The translations under genes and the position numbers were made by a program. The notes under the pieces are model-generated. The model saw only the letters and a list, made by a program, of their open reading frames with translations. It did not search any database and was not told the origin of the DNA. From Candidatus Methylomirabilis sp. (GTDB taxonomy: Bacteria; Oederibacteriota; PGYV01; DYJU01), in contig DYJU01000005.1 of NCBI GenBank assembly GCA_020722985.1, forward strand, positions 1 through 56,923: 56,923 nt of DNA, given 5' to 3'. Shown here piece by piece: positions 34,314 to 42,933 of this stretch (its first letter is position 1; the number at the start of each line of letters is the position of its first letter).

Positions 34314-35192
34314 TTAATATTGTGGCATATTAAAAAATGCTTCTGCTTCTTTTATTTCGGCTTCAAGTGAATTCATTATCATTTCCTCGTAAGTTCTATC
34401 CAGATTTAATAGTAATCTTCCCTCTTTACTTATTGGTTCAATAATATCATCTCCTGCAAAACCTATACCTTTCTGTTTGCAAAAAATATTTGCAGCATTT
34501 ATTATATATGCCATAACCTGTTCGTCTTTTTCTTGTTCTGGATAATGGTGATAAGCAATCCCTGCCTTCAATTCTATGGGCAAATTCCATTTTTCTGCCA
34601 TTAATTTCCCCAATTCGCTATGATCTATTCCTATCAATCTTTTTTCTGCTTGATAAATAGGAACTTTATTATCTTTAACATATTTTAAAACTTCCCCATA
34701 TTCTTTATGCATATATTGTTCAAAAAAATTTTTCCCTATATCGTGTAAAAGTCCAGCAGTAAATGCAGCTTCGCTTGATTTATATTTTATTTTTTTGGCA
34801 AGTAAAGAAGCGCATATTGCTACTCCGACGCAATGCTTCCAGAATTCCTGATGTGAAAATCCTTCATTCCCTTCTCCAGAAAAAATTTTATAAACTGAAA
34901 CTGTAAGAGCTAAATTCCTTATTGTATCAAATCCTAGTATAGAAACAGCATGGGCAATATTCTGTATTCTAAAAGGAAATCCATAAAACGCAGAATTTGC
35001 CAATCTTAAAACTTTTGCGGTTAATGCCTGGTCAACCGTTATTATTTTGCTTAAATCAGATGCCGAAGTTAAAGGATTTGATACAACCTGGATTACCTTT
35101 GCAACAACCAGTGAAAGAGTCGGTAACGCTTTAACTTTTTCTATTATCTTTTCAATTTTTTCCTGAATTTCTTTATTGTCTTTTTCTATCAT
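34314..35192 (-). CDS. HDOD domain signalling protein
   Basis: The 292-aa protein is almost entirely an HDOD domain: LPTLSLVVAKVIQVVSNPLTSASDLSKIITVDQALTAKVLRLANSAFYGF-type N-terminus, VSILGFDTIRNLALTVSVYKIF, and a downstream HDIGK...YHHYPEQ region with HD-like residues. HDOD proteins lack proven phosphohydrolase activity and usually act as signalling adaptors, often in motility and cyclic di-GMP networks. It overlaps the end of coaE by 20 bp and leads into the HD-GYP gene, placing it among the signalling genes. Confidence 0.92.
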   Translation of the reverse strand: MIEKDNKEIQEKIEKIIEKVKALPTLSLVVAKVIQVVSNPLTSASDLSKIITVDQALTAKVLRLANSAFYGFPFRIQNIAHAVSILGFDTIRNLALTVSVYKIFSGEGNEGFSHQEFWKHCVGVAICASLLAKKIKYKSSEAAFTAGLLHDIGKNFFEQYMHKEYGEVLKYVKDNKVPIYQAEKRLIGIDHSELGKLMAEKWNLPIELKAGIAYHHYPEQEKDEQVMAYIINAANIFCKQKGIGFAGDDIIEPISKEGRLLLNLDRTYEEMIMNSLEAEIKEAEAFFNMPQY

Positions 35193-35802
35193 AAATCCCT
35201 TCTTTTATTATTTTATCTATTATCTTTTTTGCTTTTTCAGCAAACTTTTTTTTACCCCTATTATTATATAAAATAAAATTACTCAAAGCAATAGTTTTAA
35301 ACTTTTTTAATTGCTTTTTTTGTAATTTTCTTATTTTTAATATAATTTCATAATTTTTATTATTTTTAAAACGGTTCTCCCATATTTTCTCAGGGGTTTT
35401 AACTAAAATTATTTTATCTACAAATCTATAAAAACTACTTTGAAATAGAACAGCCATATCAACGACCACCATTTTATAATTTAATTTTTTTATATACTTT
35501 TTTAATTCATAATTTAAAACAGGATATATAAAAGATATAAATTTTTTATATTCAAAATCATTTTGAAATATAATTTTTGAAATGGTATTACGATTTATCA
35601 TTCCTTTAGAATTAAGTATATCCTTCCCATATATTTTAATAAGTTTATAATATAGCGGCATCCCCCTTTTATATATATTATGAGCAAAATTATCAACATC
35701 TATCACCTTTATGCCTTTATTTCTAAAAAAATAAGCAAGTTCTGTTTTACCATCGCCTATTAAACCTGTTATACCGATTATTATCTTATTATCCACACTC
35801 AT
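35173..35802 (-). CDS. coaE: Dephospho-CoA kinase
   Basis: CoaE phosphorylates the ribose 3' hydroxyl of dephospho-CoA, the last step of CoA synthesis. The 209-aa protein has the P-loop GITGLIGDGKTELAYFF at the N-terminus, KVIDVDNFAH next to it, and the VVVDMAVLFQSSFYRFVDKIILV segment typical of the family. It overlaps polA by 14 bp and the HDOD gene by 20 bp. polA-coaE adjacency is common in bacteria. C-terminal half is unusually lysine-rich. Confidence 0.93.
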   Translation of the reverse strand: MSVDNKIIIGITGLIGDGKTELAYFFRNKGIKVIDVDNFAHNIYKRGMPLYYKLIKIYGKDILNSKGMINRNTISKIIFQNDFEYKKFISFIYPVLNYELKKYIKKLNYKMVVVDMAVLFQSSFYRFVDKIILVKTPEKIWENRFKNNKNYEIILKIRKLQKKQLKKFKTIALSNFILYNNRGKKKFAEKAKKIIDKIIKEGIYDRKRQ

Positions 35803-38398
35803 ACCAATTCCTTCCGAATCCCAAATCCACTAATAACGGGACATTTAATTTAACAACCTTTTCCATTTTATCTTTTACAATCTTTTCTACAATATCTTTT
35901 TCATTTCTAAATACACTGAAAACAAGTTCATCATGGACCTGGAATATAATCTTTGTTTTTAAATTGTTTTTTATAAATTCGTTGTAAATATTTATCATTG
36001 CAATTTTTATTATGTCTGCCGCTGAACCTTGTATTGGCGCATTTATAGCAGATCTTTCAGCAAGTTCCCTGATTGTTTTATTTTTACTTAAAATATTTTG
36101 TATAAATCTTTTTCTTCCCCAGATAGTTTCAACATAGCCATTATCTCTTGCAAATTTAATAATATTTTCCTGATATTTTTTTACATCAGGAAATGTTTTA
36201 AAAAATTTCTCAATAAAATCTTTTGCTTCACCCCGAGAAATCCCTAATTCCTTTGCAAGTCCAAAACCACTCATTCCATATATAATTCCAAAATTGATTG
36301 TTTTAGCTATTCTGCGTTGATTTTTTGTTATTTCCTCTGGTTTTTGACCAAATATACTTGCGGCAACCATTGTATGTATATCACCATTGTTATTATATAT
36401 ATTAATTAATACAGGGTCTTTACAAATGTGGGCAAGAATTCTTAATTCTATTTGTGAATAATCAGATTTTAAAATAATTTCATTTTCTGAAAATGGAATA
36501 AATATTTTTCTTATTTCTCTTACTTTATCATCCTTTACAGGTATATTCTGAATATTGGGATTGGAAGAAGAAAGTCTACCAGTTGCAGTCACATTTTGAT
36601 TGTAGGAAGGATATATTTTGCTATCGTTATCCATAAAATTTTTTATACTATCTAAAAACGCAGTTTTATATTTAATGAGTGTTCTGTGTTTTAAAATTTC
36701 ATTTATTATTTCATGATACGGAAGTAAATTCTGTAATACTTCATTATCAGTTGAATATCCTGTTTTTATTTTTTTTTGAACAGGCAGATTAAGTTTATTA
36801 AAAAGAATTTCAGAAAGTTGTTTGGGTGAGTTTATATTGAATTTTTCTCCTGATATTTCATATATTTTATTTTCTGTTAATATTATCTCCTGATTTACAT
36901 TTTCAGTGAGTTTTAAAAGTAATTCTCTGTCTATTTTGATACCATTTTTTTCCATATTAGAAAGTATTTTAGTAAGTGGTAATTCTATATCGGTGTAAAT
37001 TTTAAACAAATTATATTTTTCTAATTTTTTAATTAACATATCTTTTAATTTCTCTGCATTTTCAAGTTGCAAATAAACAAATTTTTCTATTAATTTTTTT
37101 TCAGCAAATTTTATATCTATCTTTTTTATCCCTTTCCCTGTCACATCTTCAAAAGATAAAAAGGTTTCATTTAAAAAGTCATTAAAAATAATAGAAATAT
37201 CTCTATATGTTTTATCTGGATTTAATAAATATGCAAGAAGCATAATATCGTAAATCTCACAATTATTTATATTTTTAAATATTTTATAGAATTCTTTAGC
37301 GGAATTAGTTATGATTATTTTATCTTTAAACAAAATTAAACCCAAATCTTTTTTTTCAAAAAAATAATAAAATTCACCATCAATATTCAAGCAAAAAATT
37401 TCAGGTAAATTTTCTTTTTCACCATTAAAAAATAAGGTTAAATTTTTTGCTTTTAATAAATAGTTTTTAATTAAATTTATATCGTCAATGAAATTAACGC
37501 TTTTTTTTACTTCTATTTCTTTATTAATAGTATCTTTTGAAGAAACCAGGGATTTAAAATTATATTTTATAAATTCCCGTTCCATCATTGATTTATCTAT
37601 ATTTTGTAAACTGCATATTTCAATTTCAAAATTGATATTTTTAATAATTTCTGGATTCTCTTTTAAAATTGCAAGTTCCCTGCTCAATTTTACGTCATCA
37701 ATACTTTTCTCAATTAAATTTTTTATCCTTTCAGGTTTTATTTTTTTTAAATTATTAAGTAAATTATCAAGGGTTCCATATTCTTTTATAAGTTTAATTG
37801 CTGTTTTTTCTCCTATTCCTTTAACACCGGGTATATTGTCAGAAGTATCTCCCATTAATGAAAGAACATCAATAATGGCTTCTGGCTTTAATTCCATCTC
37901 TTTAATTACTTTTTCAGGGGTGAATTCAACATAACCTTCTTTTGTAAATTTTATAATATGAACATTTTCTGATAAAAGTTGAATCATATCTTTATCCGAA
38001 GATGCTATCAAAATTTCCAAATCTTTATTTTGTTTCAAATAAAAAACTAAAGCAGCAATAATGTCATCAGCCTCATACCCTTCAATTTCAAAAGTGCCGA
38101 TATTGGATTTTTTAGTTATTTCCTTAATTATTTTCATCTGATTTTGAAGGGATTCGGGCATTGGTTCTCTTTGTATTTTGTATTTTTCATACAATCTATG
38201 CCTGAAAGTTGGTTTAGGATGGTCAAAAGTTATAGAAATAAAGTTAGGATATTTATCTTTTAAAATTTTTAAAAACATATTAAAAAAACCATAAACAGCC
38301 TGAATTTCCAGACCATCTTTTGTTGTCAGCGGTGGTAATGCATAAAAAGCTCTATAGGCAAAAGAATTACCATCAATAATTATAAATTTTTTTTTCAT
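35789..38398 (-). CDS. polA: DNA polymerase I with probably inactive proofreading domain
   Basis: The 869-aa protein has the 5'-3' exonuclease domain (FIIIDGNSFAYRAFYALPPL; SSDKDMIQL; VKGIGEKTAIKLI) over the first 290 residues and the polymerase domain from about 460. Motif A is LKSDYSQIELRILAH, motif B RRIAKTINFGIIYGMSGFGL, and motif C IFQVHDELVF. In between, the proofreading domain is degenerate: the DxE of Exo I is replaced around KNLTLFFNGEKE, although YDIMLLAYLLNP resembles Exo II. It should fill gaps and remove primers but not proofread. Overlaps with truA (4 bp) and coaE suggest coupled translation. Confidence 0.96.
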   Translation of the reverse strand: MKKKFIIIDGNSFAYRAFYALPPLTTKDGLEIQAVYGFFNMFLKILKDKYPNFISITFDHPKPTFRHRLYEKYKIQREPMPESLQNQMKIIKEITKKSNIGTFEIEGYEADDIIAALVFYLKQNKDLEILIASSDKDMIQLLSENVHIIKFTKEGYVEFTPEKVIKEMELKPEAIIDVLSLMGDTSDNIPGVKGIGEKTAIKLIKEYGTLDNLLNNLKKIKPERIKNLIEKSIDDVKLSRELAILKENPEIIKNINFEIEICSLQNIDKSMMEREFIKYNFKSLVSSKDTINKEIEVKKSVNFIDDINLIKNYLLKAKNLTLFFNGEKENLPEIFCLNIDGEFYYFFEKKDLGLILFKDKIIITNSAKEFYKIFKNINNCEIYDIMLLAYLLNPDKTYRDISIIFNDFLNETFLSFEDVTGKGIKKIDIKFAEKKLIEKFVYLQLENAEKLKDMLIKKLEKYNLFKIYTDIELPLTKILSNMEKNGIKIDRELLLKLTENVNQEIILTENKIYEISGEKFNINSPKQLSEILFNKLNLPVQKKIKTGYSTDNEVLQNLLPYHEIINEILKHRTLIKYKTAFLDSIKNFMDNDSKIYPSYNQNVTATGRLSSSNPNIQNIPVKDDKVREIRKIFIPFSENEIILKSDYSQIELRILAHICKDPVLINIYNNNGDIHTMVAASIFGQKPEEITKNQRRIAKTINFGIIYGMSGFGLAKELGISRGEAKDFIEKFFKTFPDVKKYQENIIKFARDNGYVETIWGRKRFIQNILSKNKTIRELAERSAINAPIQGSAADIIKIAMINIYNEFIKNNLKTKIIFQVHDELVFSVFRNEKDIVEKIVKDKMEKVVKLNVPLLVDLGFGRNWYECG

Positions 38399-39153
38399 TT
38401 AATTACCTTTCCAGTATTATAAATTACCTTAACCAGATATAATCCTCGTGCAGGTGCTATGGTCTTTAAAATTGTTCTGTCTTCATTTTTAAACATCAGT
38501 TCAATATCTTTTTTAGTTATTTTATCAAATGAATATTCAATAAGACAACCAACTATCTTTCTGATCATATTATAAAGAAAACTCTGTCCAAAAAAATCCA
38601 AAATCAATAATTTACCCTGTTTTTTCAAATTTATATTATAAATAATTTTTTCATAATCTTTAATTTTATCATCTGATGTTGAAAATGAAAAAAAATTTTT
38701 TTTACCTTTAAATAAATGTAATATTTCTTTTATTTTTTTTATTTCTATTTGCTTTTCAATATGCCATACATAATTTCTTAAAAAAGGGGGCAAAAAAAAA
38801 CTATTATATATCAAATATCTATAAAATTTTTTTTTAACATTAAAACGCGAAGAAAAATTATTATCAGCATAAAAAATATTTTTTATTCTTATATCATCCG
38901 GCAATAAAGAATTAAGCATTTTTTTCAAACCATAATTTTTTATTTTTGTATCTATCTTAAAATTAAAAACCTGACCATATGCATGAACTCTGGCATCAGT
39001 CCTGCTCGCTCCAATAATATTTATTTTTTCATTAAAAATTTTTTCAAGACAATATTCAATTATTCCCTGAACAGTTAAAAAATCTTTTTGTTTTTGCCAG
39101 CCATAATAATTTGTTCCATCATAAGATACAATACATTTAAAATTTTTTATCAT
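38395..39153 (-). CDS. truA: tRNA pseudouridine(38-40) synthase
   Basis: TruA modifies uridines 38-40 in the tRNA anticodon arm. The 252-aa protein has the start CIVSYDGTNYYGWQKQKDFLTVQG and the catalytic Asp in GASRTDARVHAYGQVFNF. The C-terminal FLYNMIRKIVGCLIEY block is also typical. Length is standard. Its stop overlaps the polA ATG (ATGA), and a GGDEF gene lies 6 nt upstream. Confidence 0.96.
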   Translation of the reverse strand: MIKNFKCIVSYDGTNYYGWQKQKDFLTVQGIIEYCLEKIFNEKINIIGASRTDARVHAYGQVFNFKIDTKIKNYGLKKMLNSLLPDDIRIKNIFYADNNFSSRFNVKKKFYRYLIYNSFFLPPFLRNYVWHIEKQIEIKKIKEILHLFKGKKNFFSFSTSDDKIKDYEKIIYNINLKKQGKLLILDFFGQSFLYNMIRKIVGCLIEYSFDKITKKDIELMFKNEDRTILKTIAPARGLYLVKVIYNTGKVIK

Positions 39154-39159
39154 AAAAAG

Positions 39160-40110
39160 TCAATCTTCCTTTACTGCAACTTTTATGTTGTTCCTTCCTG
39201 AATTTTTTGCAACATATAACGCTTTGTCAGCTTTTTCTATAAGTAATTGTTTAATAACTGAATGCGTTGGATACTCCGCTATACCTATACTTATCCTTAC
39301 AGGTATTATTTTTGAACCGGTGAAAAAAATATGCTCTTCTACTGCTTTACGAATCTTTTCAGCCAAAAGTTCTGCTTTTTCCAGTTCTGTTTCAGTTAAA
39401 ATTACCGCAAATTCTTCACCACCATAACGGCATAAAAAATCCGTGCTTGAAAGATTATTTTTAATTACTGCAACAATTTCCTGTAGTATAATATCGCCTA
39501 TCTGATGTCCATAAGTATCATTTATTTCTTTAAAATGGTCAATATCTATAATCAATAAACTCAATTTCATTCTGAATCTTTTAGCAAGGGCTAATTCATC
39601 TTCTAATTTGGTTTCAAAATACCGCCTGTTAAAAGTTCCAGTTAATCCATCTAAAATTGCTTTTCTTTCGCTTTCTTCTTTCTGTTCTCTTAATATGCTG
39701 GTTGTTTCCTTTACCTGCTCTATTACCTCTTTTTCTAACTTTTTTCCGGTTTGTCTTTTTAACTGATTTATAATTTCTACAGATTTATCTTTTACTTCAT
39801 TTTTTATTAATTCTTTTAATTCAGGAATTAATTTTTGGATTGACCTTGTTATCTCTTTGTTTATCTGATGCCGCACCTGTCGTCTTATATTTTTTCTTAA
39901 TAATTTAAGTGTAACCATCTCTTTATTAACAGTTTTTTTTATAGCGCCTAAAACCATTATAATAATCTCTTTTTCTAATTGTTCATTTATTTCTGTTAAA
40001 AAAGCTTCTTCTTTTTTTAAAAGTTCCTCGTATTTATTTTTTACATGCTCTTCTATCTTTTTTAATTTTTCAATTTCCTCTTTTATTTTTTTAATTTCAT
40101 TGTTATCCAA
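39160..40110 (-). CDS. Soluble coiled-coil diguanylate cyclase (GGEEF)
   Basis: The 316-aa protein has a long charged coiled-coil over about the first 140 residues, rich in Glu and Lys, and no membrane segment. The GGDEF domain follows: DGLTGTFNRRYFETKLEDEL, DIDHFKEINDTYGHQIGD and CRYGGEEFAVILTE. The I-site reads SSTD instead of RxxD, so feedback inhibition is unlikely. The coiled-coil may drive dimerisation, which this enzyme class needs. It starts with TTG at 40110, with AAGGAG 8 nt upstream. It is separated from the other cyclase genes by truA, polA and coaE. Confidence 0.92.
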   Translation of the reverse strand: MDNNEIKKIKEEIEKLKKIEEHVKNKYEELLKKEEAFLTEINEQLEKEIIIMVLGAIKKTVNKEMVTLKLLRKNIRRQVRHQINKEITRSIQKLIPELKELIKNEVKDKSVEIINQLKRQTGKKLEKEVIEQVKETTSILREQKEESERKAILDGLTGTFNRRYFETKLEDELALAKRFRMKLSLLIIDIDHFKEINDTYGHQIGDIILQEIVAVIKNNLSSTDFLCRYGGEEFAVILTETELEKAELLAEKIRKAVEEHIFFTGSKIIPVRISIGIAEYPTHSVIKQLLIEKADKALYVAKNSGRNNIKVAVKED

Positions 40111-40125
40111 ACTCGCACTCCTTTA

Positions 40126-41799
40126 TTACATATTTTCCTTTGGAGTTATTCCAATTATTTTAAAACAATTATACAAAGAAATTTTAAACGCCTTCATTAT
40201 AAACAATCTTTTTAATGTTGCAATTTTATCATCAGATATTACCCTGAATTTATTATAAAAAAAATGAAAAATTGATACCATGTCATAAAATTTTTGCACA
40301 AAAAAAGATGGAGAAAATTTTTGTGCAGCATCATTTATATAAAATGGCAAATCAAGTAAATATGTAATAATCTTTCTTTCCTCTTTTTCTATATTTGAAA
40401 AATCTATTTCCTGTAAATCATAATCTTCTATAAAAATATGTTTTTCTGTAGCAAAATTAAAAATGTTGCAAATCCTCGCATACGCATACTGAACATAATA
40501 AACAGGATTTTTATCTGATTGCTCCTTTGCAAGTTCAATATCAAAATCTAAATGTGAGTTGGGATTTCTCATTATAAAATAATATCTCGCTGCATCCCTT
40601 CCAACCGTTTCAATAAGTTCATCTAAGAGAACCAATTTTCCTTCTCTTTTTGACATTTTTAATTTTTCGCCCTTATAAAGTAAATTTACCTGCTGCAAAA
40701 TTATTATTTTAAAATTTTTTTCATTATAATCAAGGGCTTTAACTGTTGCTTCCATTCTTTTAAGATAACCATGGTGATCAGGACCTAAAATATTTATAAC
40801 AATATCAAATCCTCTTTTAAATTTATTATTCATATACGCTATATCACCTGCAAAATATGTATATTCTCCATCTGCTTTTTTAACAACCCTTTTTTTGTCA
40901 TCTCCAAAAATTTTTGAATCAAACCACAATGCACCATCTTTTTCTATAAGAAGATTTTTTTCTTTTAAAACTTGCAAAATATTTTCTACTTCTTTTTTTT
41001 CATATAAAGATTTTTCTGAAAACCACTCATCAAAAATAACACCAAAATTTTCAAGAGTGGTTTTCTGCCAGTTTATTACATAATTAATCCCGTATGACTT
41101 AAAAAAATCCTCTATATCATGTAACTGATTTAATTCAAGCGCTGCTTTTACTTCTTCTAAAGTATTTTCCCTGTCTATATCAATCTGTTTTGCAATATCT
41201 ATCAAATATTCGCCTTTGTAACCATCTTCTGGAATTTCTGCCTTTTCTTTTAATTTATGCAGTTCATAATATCTTTCCTCTATTGATTTAGCAAAAAGTT
41301 TAACCTGTCTGCCAAAATCATTTATATAATATTCCTTGTGGACATTATATCCTGAATAATAAAGCAAATTCGCTAAAGTATCGCCAAAAGCCGCAGCTCT
41401 GCCATTTACAACATTTAAAGGGCCTACAGGATTTGCTGATACAAATTCAATATTTACTTTTTTATTTTCCCCGGTATTAGTTCTAAAATAATTTTTATTA
41501 TTTATTAAATTAAAAATTTCATATTTTAAAAAATCATTATCTAACAAAATATTTATATATCCTTTTTCTACTTTTATTTTACTTATTTTTTCATCTTTTT
41601 TTAATTCATTGGCAATTTCATCGGCAATGGAAGCAGGTTCTTTTTTAAGTATTTTGGAAAGGACAAAAGATACATTGATGGCATAATCAAAATCAACATC
41701 TTCTGGTGGTTTTGTTATTGAAAATTCACAATTTTCAATATTATATTTTAATCTAATAATATCTTTAACTTTTTTTGTTAAAAATTGAATTATATACAA
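40126..41799 (-). CDS. argS: Arginine--tRNA ligase with unusual HIGH motif
   Basis: ArgS charges tRNA-Arg. The 557-aa protein has the ArgRS N-terminal Add-1-like domain, NIEFVSANPVGPLNVVNGRAA, and EYYINDFGRQVKLFAKSI. The KMSKS-type motif is KMSKREGKLVLLDEL, and the C-terminal DALR-type anticodon-binding region starts near YVQYAYARICNI. Where most class I synthetases have HxGH, this has N129-V-V-N132 (codons at 41404-41415). A bacterial subgroup with PLHVVNAR-like motifs exists to my recollection, so this is probably functional. The start is TTG at 41799 with AAGGAG 6 nt upstream. It heads a nine-gene run. Confidence 0.93.
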   Translation of the reverse strand: MYIIQFLTKKVKDIIRLKYNIENCEFSITKPPEDVDFDYAINVSFVLSKILKKEPASIADEIANELKKDEKISKIKVEKGYINILLDNDFLKYEIFNLINNKNYFRTNTGENKKVNIEFVSANPVGPLNVVNGRAAAFGDTLANLLYYSGYNVHKEYYINDFGRQVKLFAKSIEERYYELHKLKEKAEIPEDGYKGEYLIDIAKQIDIDRENTLEEVKAALELNQLHDIEDFFKSYGINYVINWQKTTLENFGVIFDEWFSEKSLYEKKEVENILQVLKEKNLLIEKDGALWFDSKIFGDDKKRVVKKADGEYTYFAGDIAYMNNKFKRGFDIVINILGPDHHGYLKRMEATVKALDYNEKNFKIIILQQVNLLYKGEKLKMSKREGKLVLLDELIETVGRDAARYYFIMRNPNSHLDFDIELAKEQSDKNPVYYVQYAYARICNIFNFATEKHIFIEDYDLQEIDFSNIEKEERKIITYLLDLPFYINDAAQKFSPSFFVQKFYDMVSIFHFFYNKFRVISDDKIATLKRLFIMKAFKISLYNCFKIIGITPKENM

Positions 41800-41816
41800 T
41801 ATTAACTCCTTTTAAA

Positions 41817-41822
41817 ATTATA
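41817..41822 (-). promoter_or_regulatory. -10 box upstream of argS
   Basis: A perfect TATAAT on the minus strand, 17 bp before the argS TTG. No good -35 is visible; the expected position falls in the terminal repeat of the neighbouring element (TAAACT at 41839-41844, 3/6 match). Confidence 0.45.
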
Positions 41823-41833
41823 CTATATTTTAA

Positions 41834-42149
41834 GTAATAGTTTAGTTACTGGTAGAACAAATTAATCATTAAATTTTTTATTTGTCATTTTAAAGTCAGG
41901 CGAATGATAACTTCTACCTTCTATAATTTCGTTATTTGCGCCTGACAAAGCAATCTTTCTTTTATTACCGAATGTCTTTTCTCCTTGTTTTCTTCCGTTT
42001 TTCAACTGCGAGATTGCTTCGTCATGCTCATATACCCTTTATTTTTCCTTCTGCCTTCCTCTTTCGGCTTCCTAAGAATGACACCACCAAGAGTTTACTT
42101 ACTAGTAACCACACTTTTACAAGTTCACTTCTGGTGATTGAACTATTAC
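41834..42149 (+). repeat. MITE-like type 1 element with perfect 8-bp flanking direct repeat (316 bp)
   Basis: The ends are GTAATAGTT (41834-41842) and AACTATTAC (42141-42149), an exact inverted pair. TATTTTAA lies directly outside both ends (41826-41833 and 42150-42157), consistent with a target-site duplication. GTCAGGC (41895-41901) pairs with GCCTGAC (41940-41946). CTGCGAGATTGCTTCGTCA (42006 onward) matches the core of the other copies. It separates argS from the GerMN gene. Confidence 0.9.
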
Positions 42150-42382
42150 TATTTTAATTCCCGATATAAATTTAGATTAAAATAATTATACTTGTAAATT
42201 AAATAAATTCAAGAATAAATTTAAAAACAATGTATTTGTTTTTAAATTTCTGTTTTGACTTTATGATTTATTTTTTTTATCGTAAATCATAAATTATTGT
42301 TAATCTGTGTGGTTTTTTTAATTAAAATTCGGTATCTTACATTTGCTACCTGGCTCCTGCAATGTATTTTTATGTAATTTTA
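42150..42382. other. Intergenic stretch with two strong AT-rich hairpins
   Basis: It follows the last gene of the 15-gene run. AAATTTAAAAACAA (42217-42230) and TTGTTTTTAAATTT (42236-42249) form a perfect 14-bp stem with a TGTAT loop. TTTATGATTTA (42260-42270) and TAAATCATAAA (42283-42293) form a perfect 11-bp stem. Neither is followed by a clean T-run on the minus strand, so they are not standard terminators but may help end transcription. No gene is seen here. Confidence 0.55.
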
Positions 42383-42931
42383 TTATTTACTGGTAGGTAA
42401 AAGAATTTCTGATATATCAATATGTCCTGCCAATGTATCTTCTTCTTTTCCATCTATTAATAATCTTACACCTTTTATCTGCGGGAAATTATTACTAACT
42501 GTATTAACTATAGAATAAATAGTTAAATATTCTCCCTGCGTTCCACCTTTATGATTTACCTTGATTTCCAGAGAAAAATCCAGATAACATATATTATTTG
42601 AATCAAGATATGCTTCTTTTAAAATAGTTCCTTCTGGAATTAATTTAATATATTCCTTTGATTTTGGCAATTCGAGAAGTTTTTGAATAACCTGCTTTAT
42701 TTCATTTATTAAATATTCACTTTCAAAAATATTTTCTTCTATTAATTTAAATCCTTCAGTTTCTAGATCTCCTGTATATAATTTAACCTTTTTTATTTTT
42801 GCATTTTCGCTATATAAATTAAATTTTTCTGACTTTTTAACTTGTATTTTATCTGAAAAGTTCTTATATATTATAAAAGATAAAATAATAATTAAAACAA
42901 TAAGAATTAAAATCTTTAATTTATTATTCAT
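42383..42931 (-). CDS. GerMN domain membrane-anchored protein
   Basis: The 182-aa protein has one N-terminal membrane helix (LKILILIVLIIILSFIIY) and a GerMN-type domain: KVKLYTGDLETEGFKLIEENIFES, LPEGTILKEAYLDSNNICYLDFS and a C-terminal IKGVRLLIDGKEEDTLAGHIDISEILL. GerMN domains occur in GerM and in LpqB-like proteins; many non-sporulating bacteria have it next to an amidase, as here (2 nt gap). A role in wall or envelope maintenance with that amidase is likely but not shown. No sporulation genes are in the window. Confidence 0.85.
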   Translation of the reverse strand: MNNKLKILILIVLIIILSFIIYKNFSDKIQVKKSEKFNLYSENAKIKKVKLYTGDLETEGFKLIEENIFESEYLINEIKQVIQKLLELPKSKEYIKLIPEGTILKEAYLDSNNICYLDFSLEIKVNHKGGTQGEYLTIYSIVNTVSNNFPQIKGVRLLIDGKEEDTLAGHIDISEILLPTSK

Positions 42932-42933
42932 TA

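Noticed and set aside
37488-37934. 148-aa open frame on the plus strand
   Set aside because: It is antisense to polA, whose frame is certain. It has no ribosome-binding site and its residue make-up mirrors the reverse complement of an AT-rich gene.
8829-42149. Elements as a CRISPR array or tRNA/rRNA operon remnants
   Set aside because: Copies are 10 kb apart with no short regular repeats and spacers, and no cloverleaf or rRNA-like sequence was seen.
41936-42157. 73-aa plus-strand open frame inside the element as a transposase fragment
   Set aside because: The frame is not kept in the other complete copies, and it contains no transposase motif.
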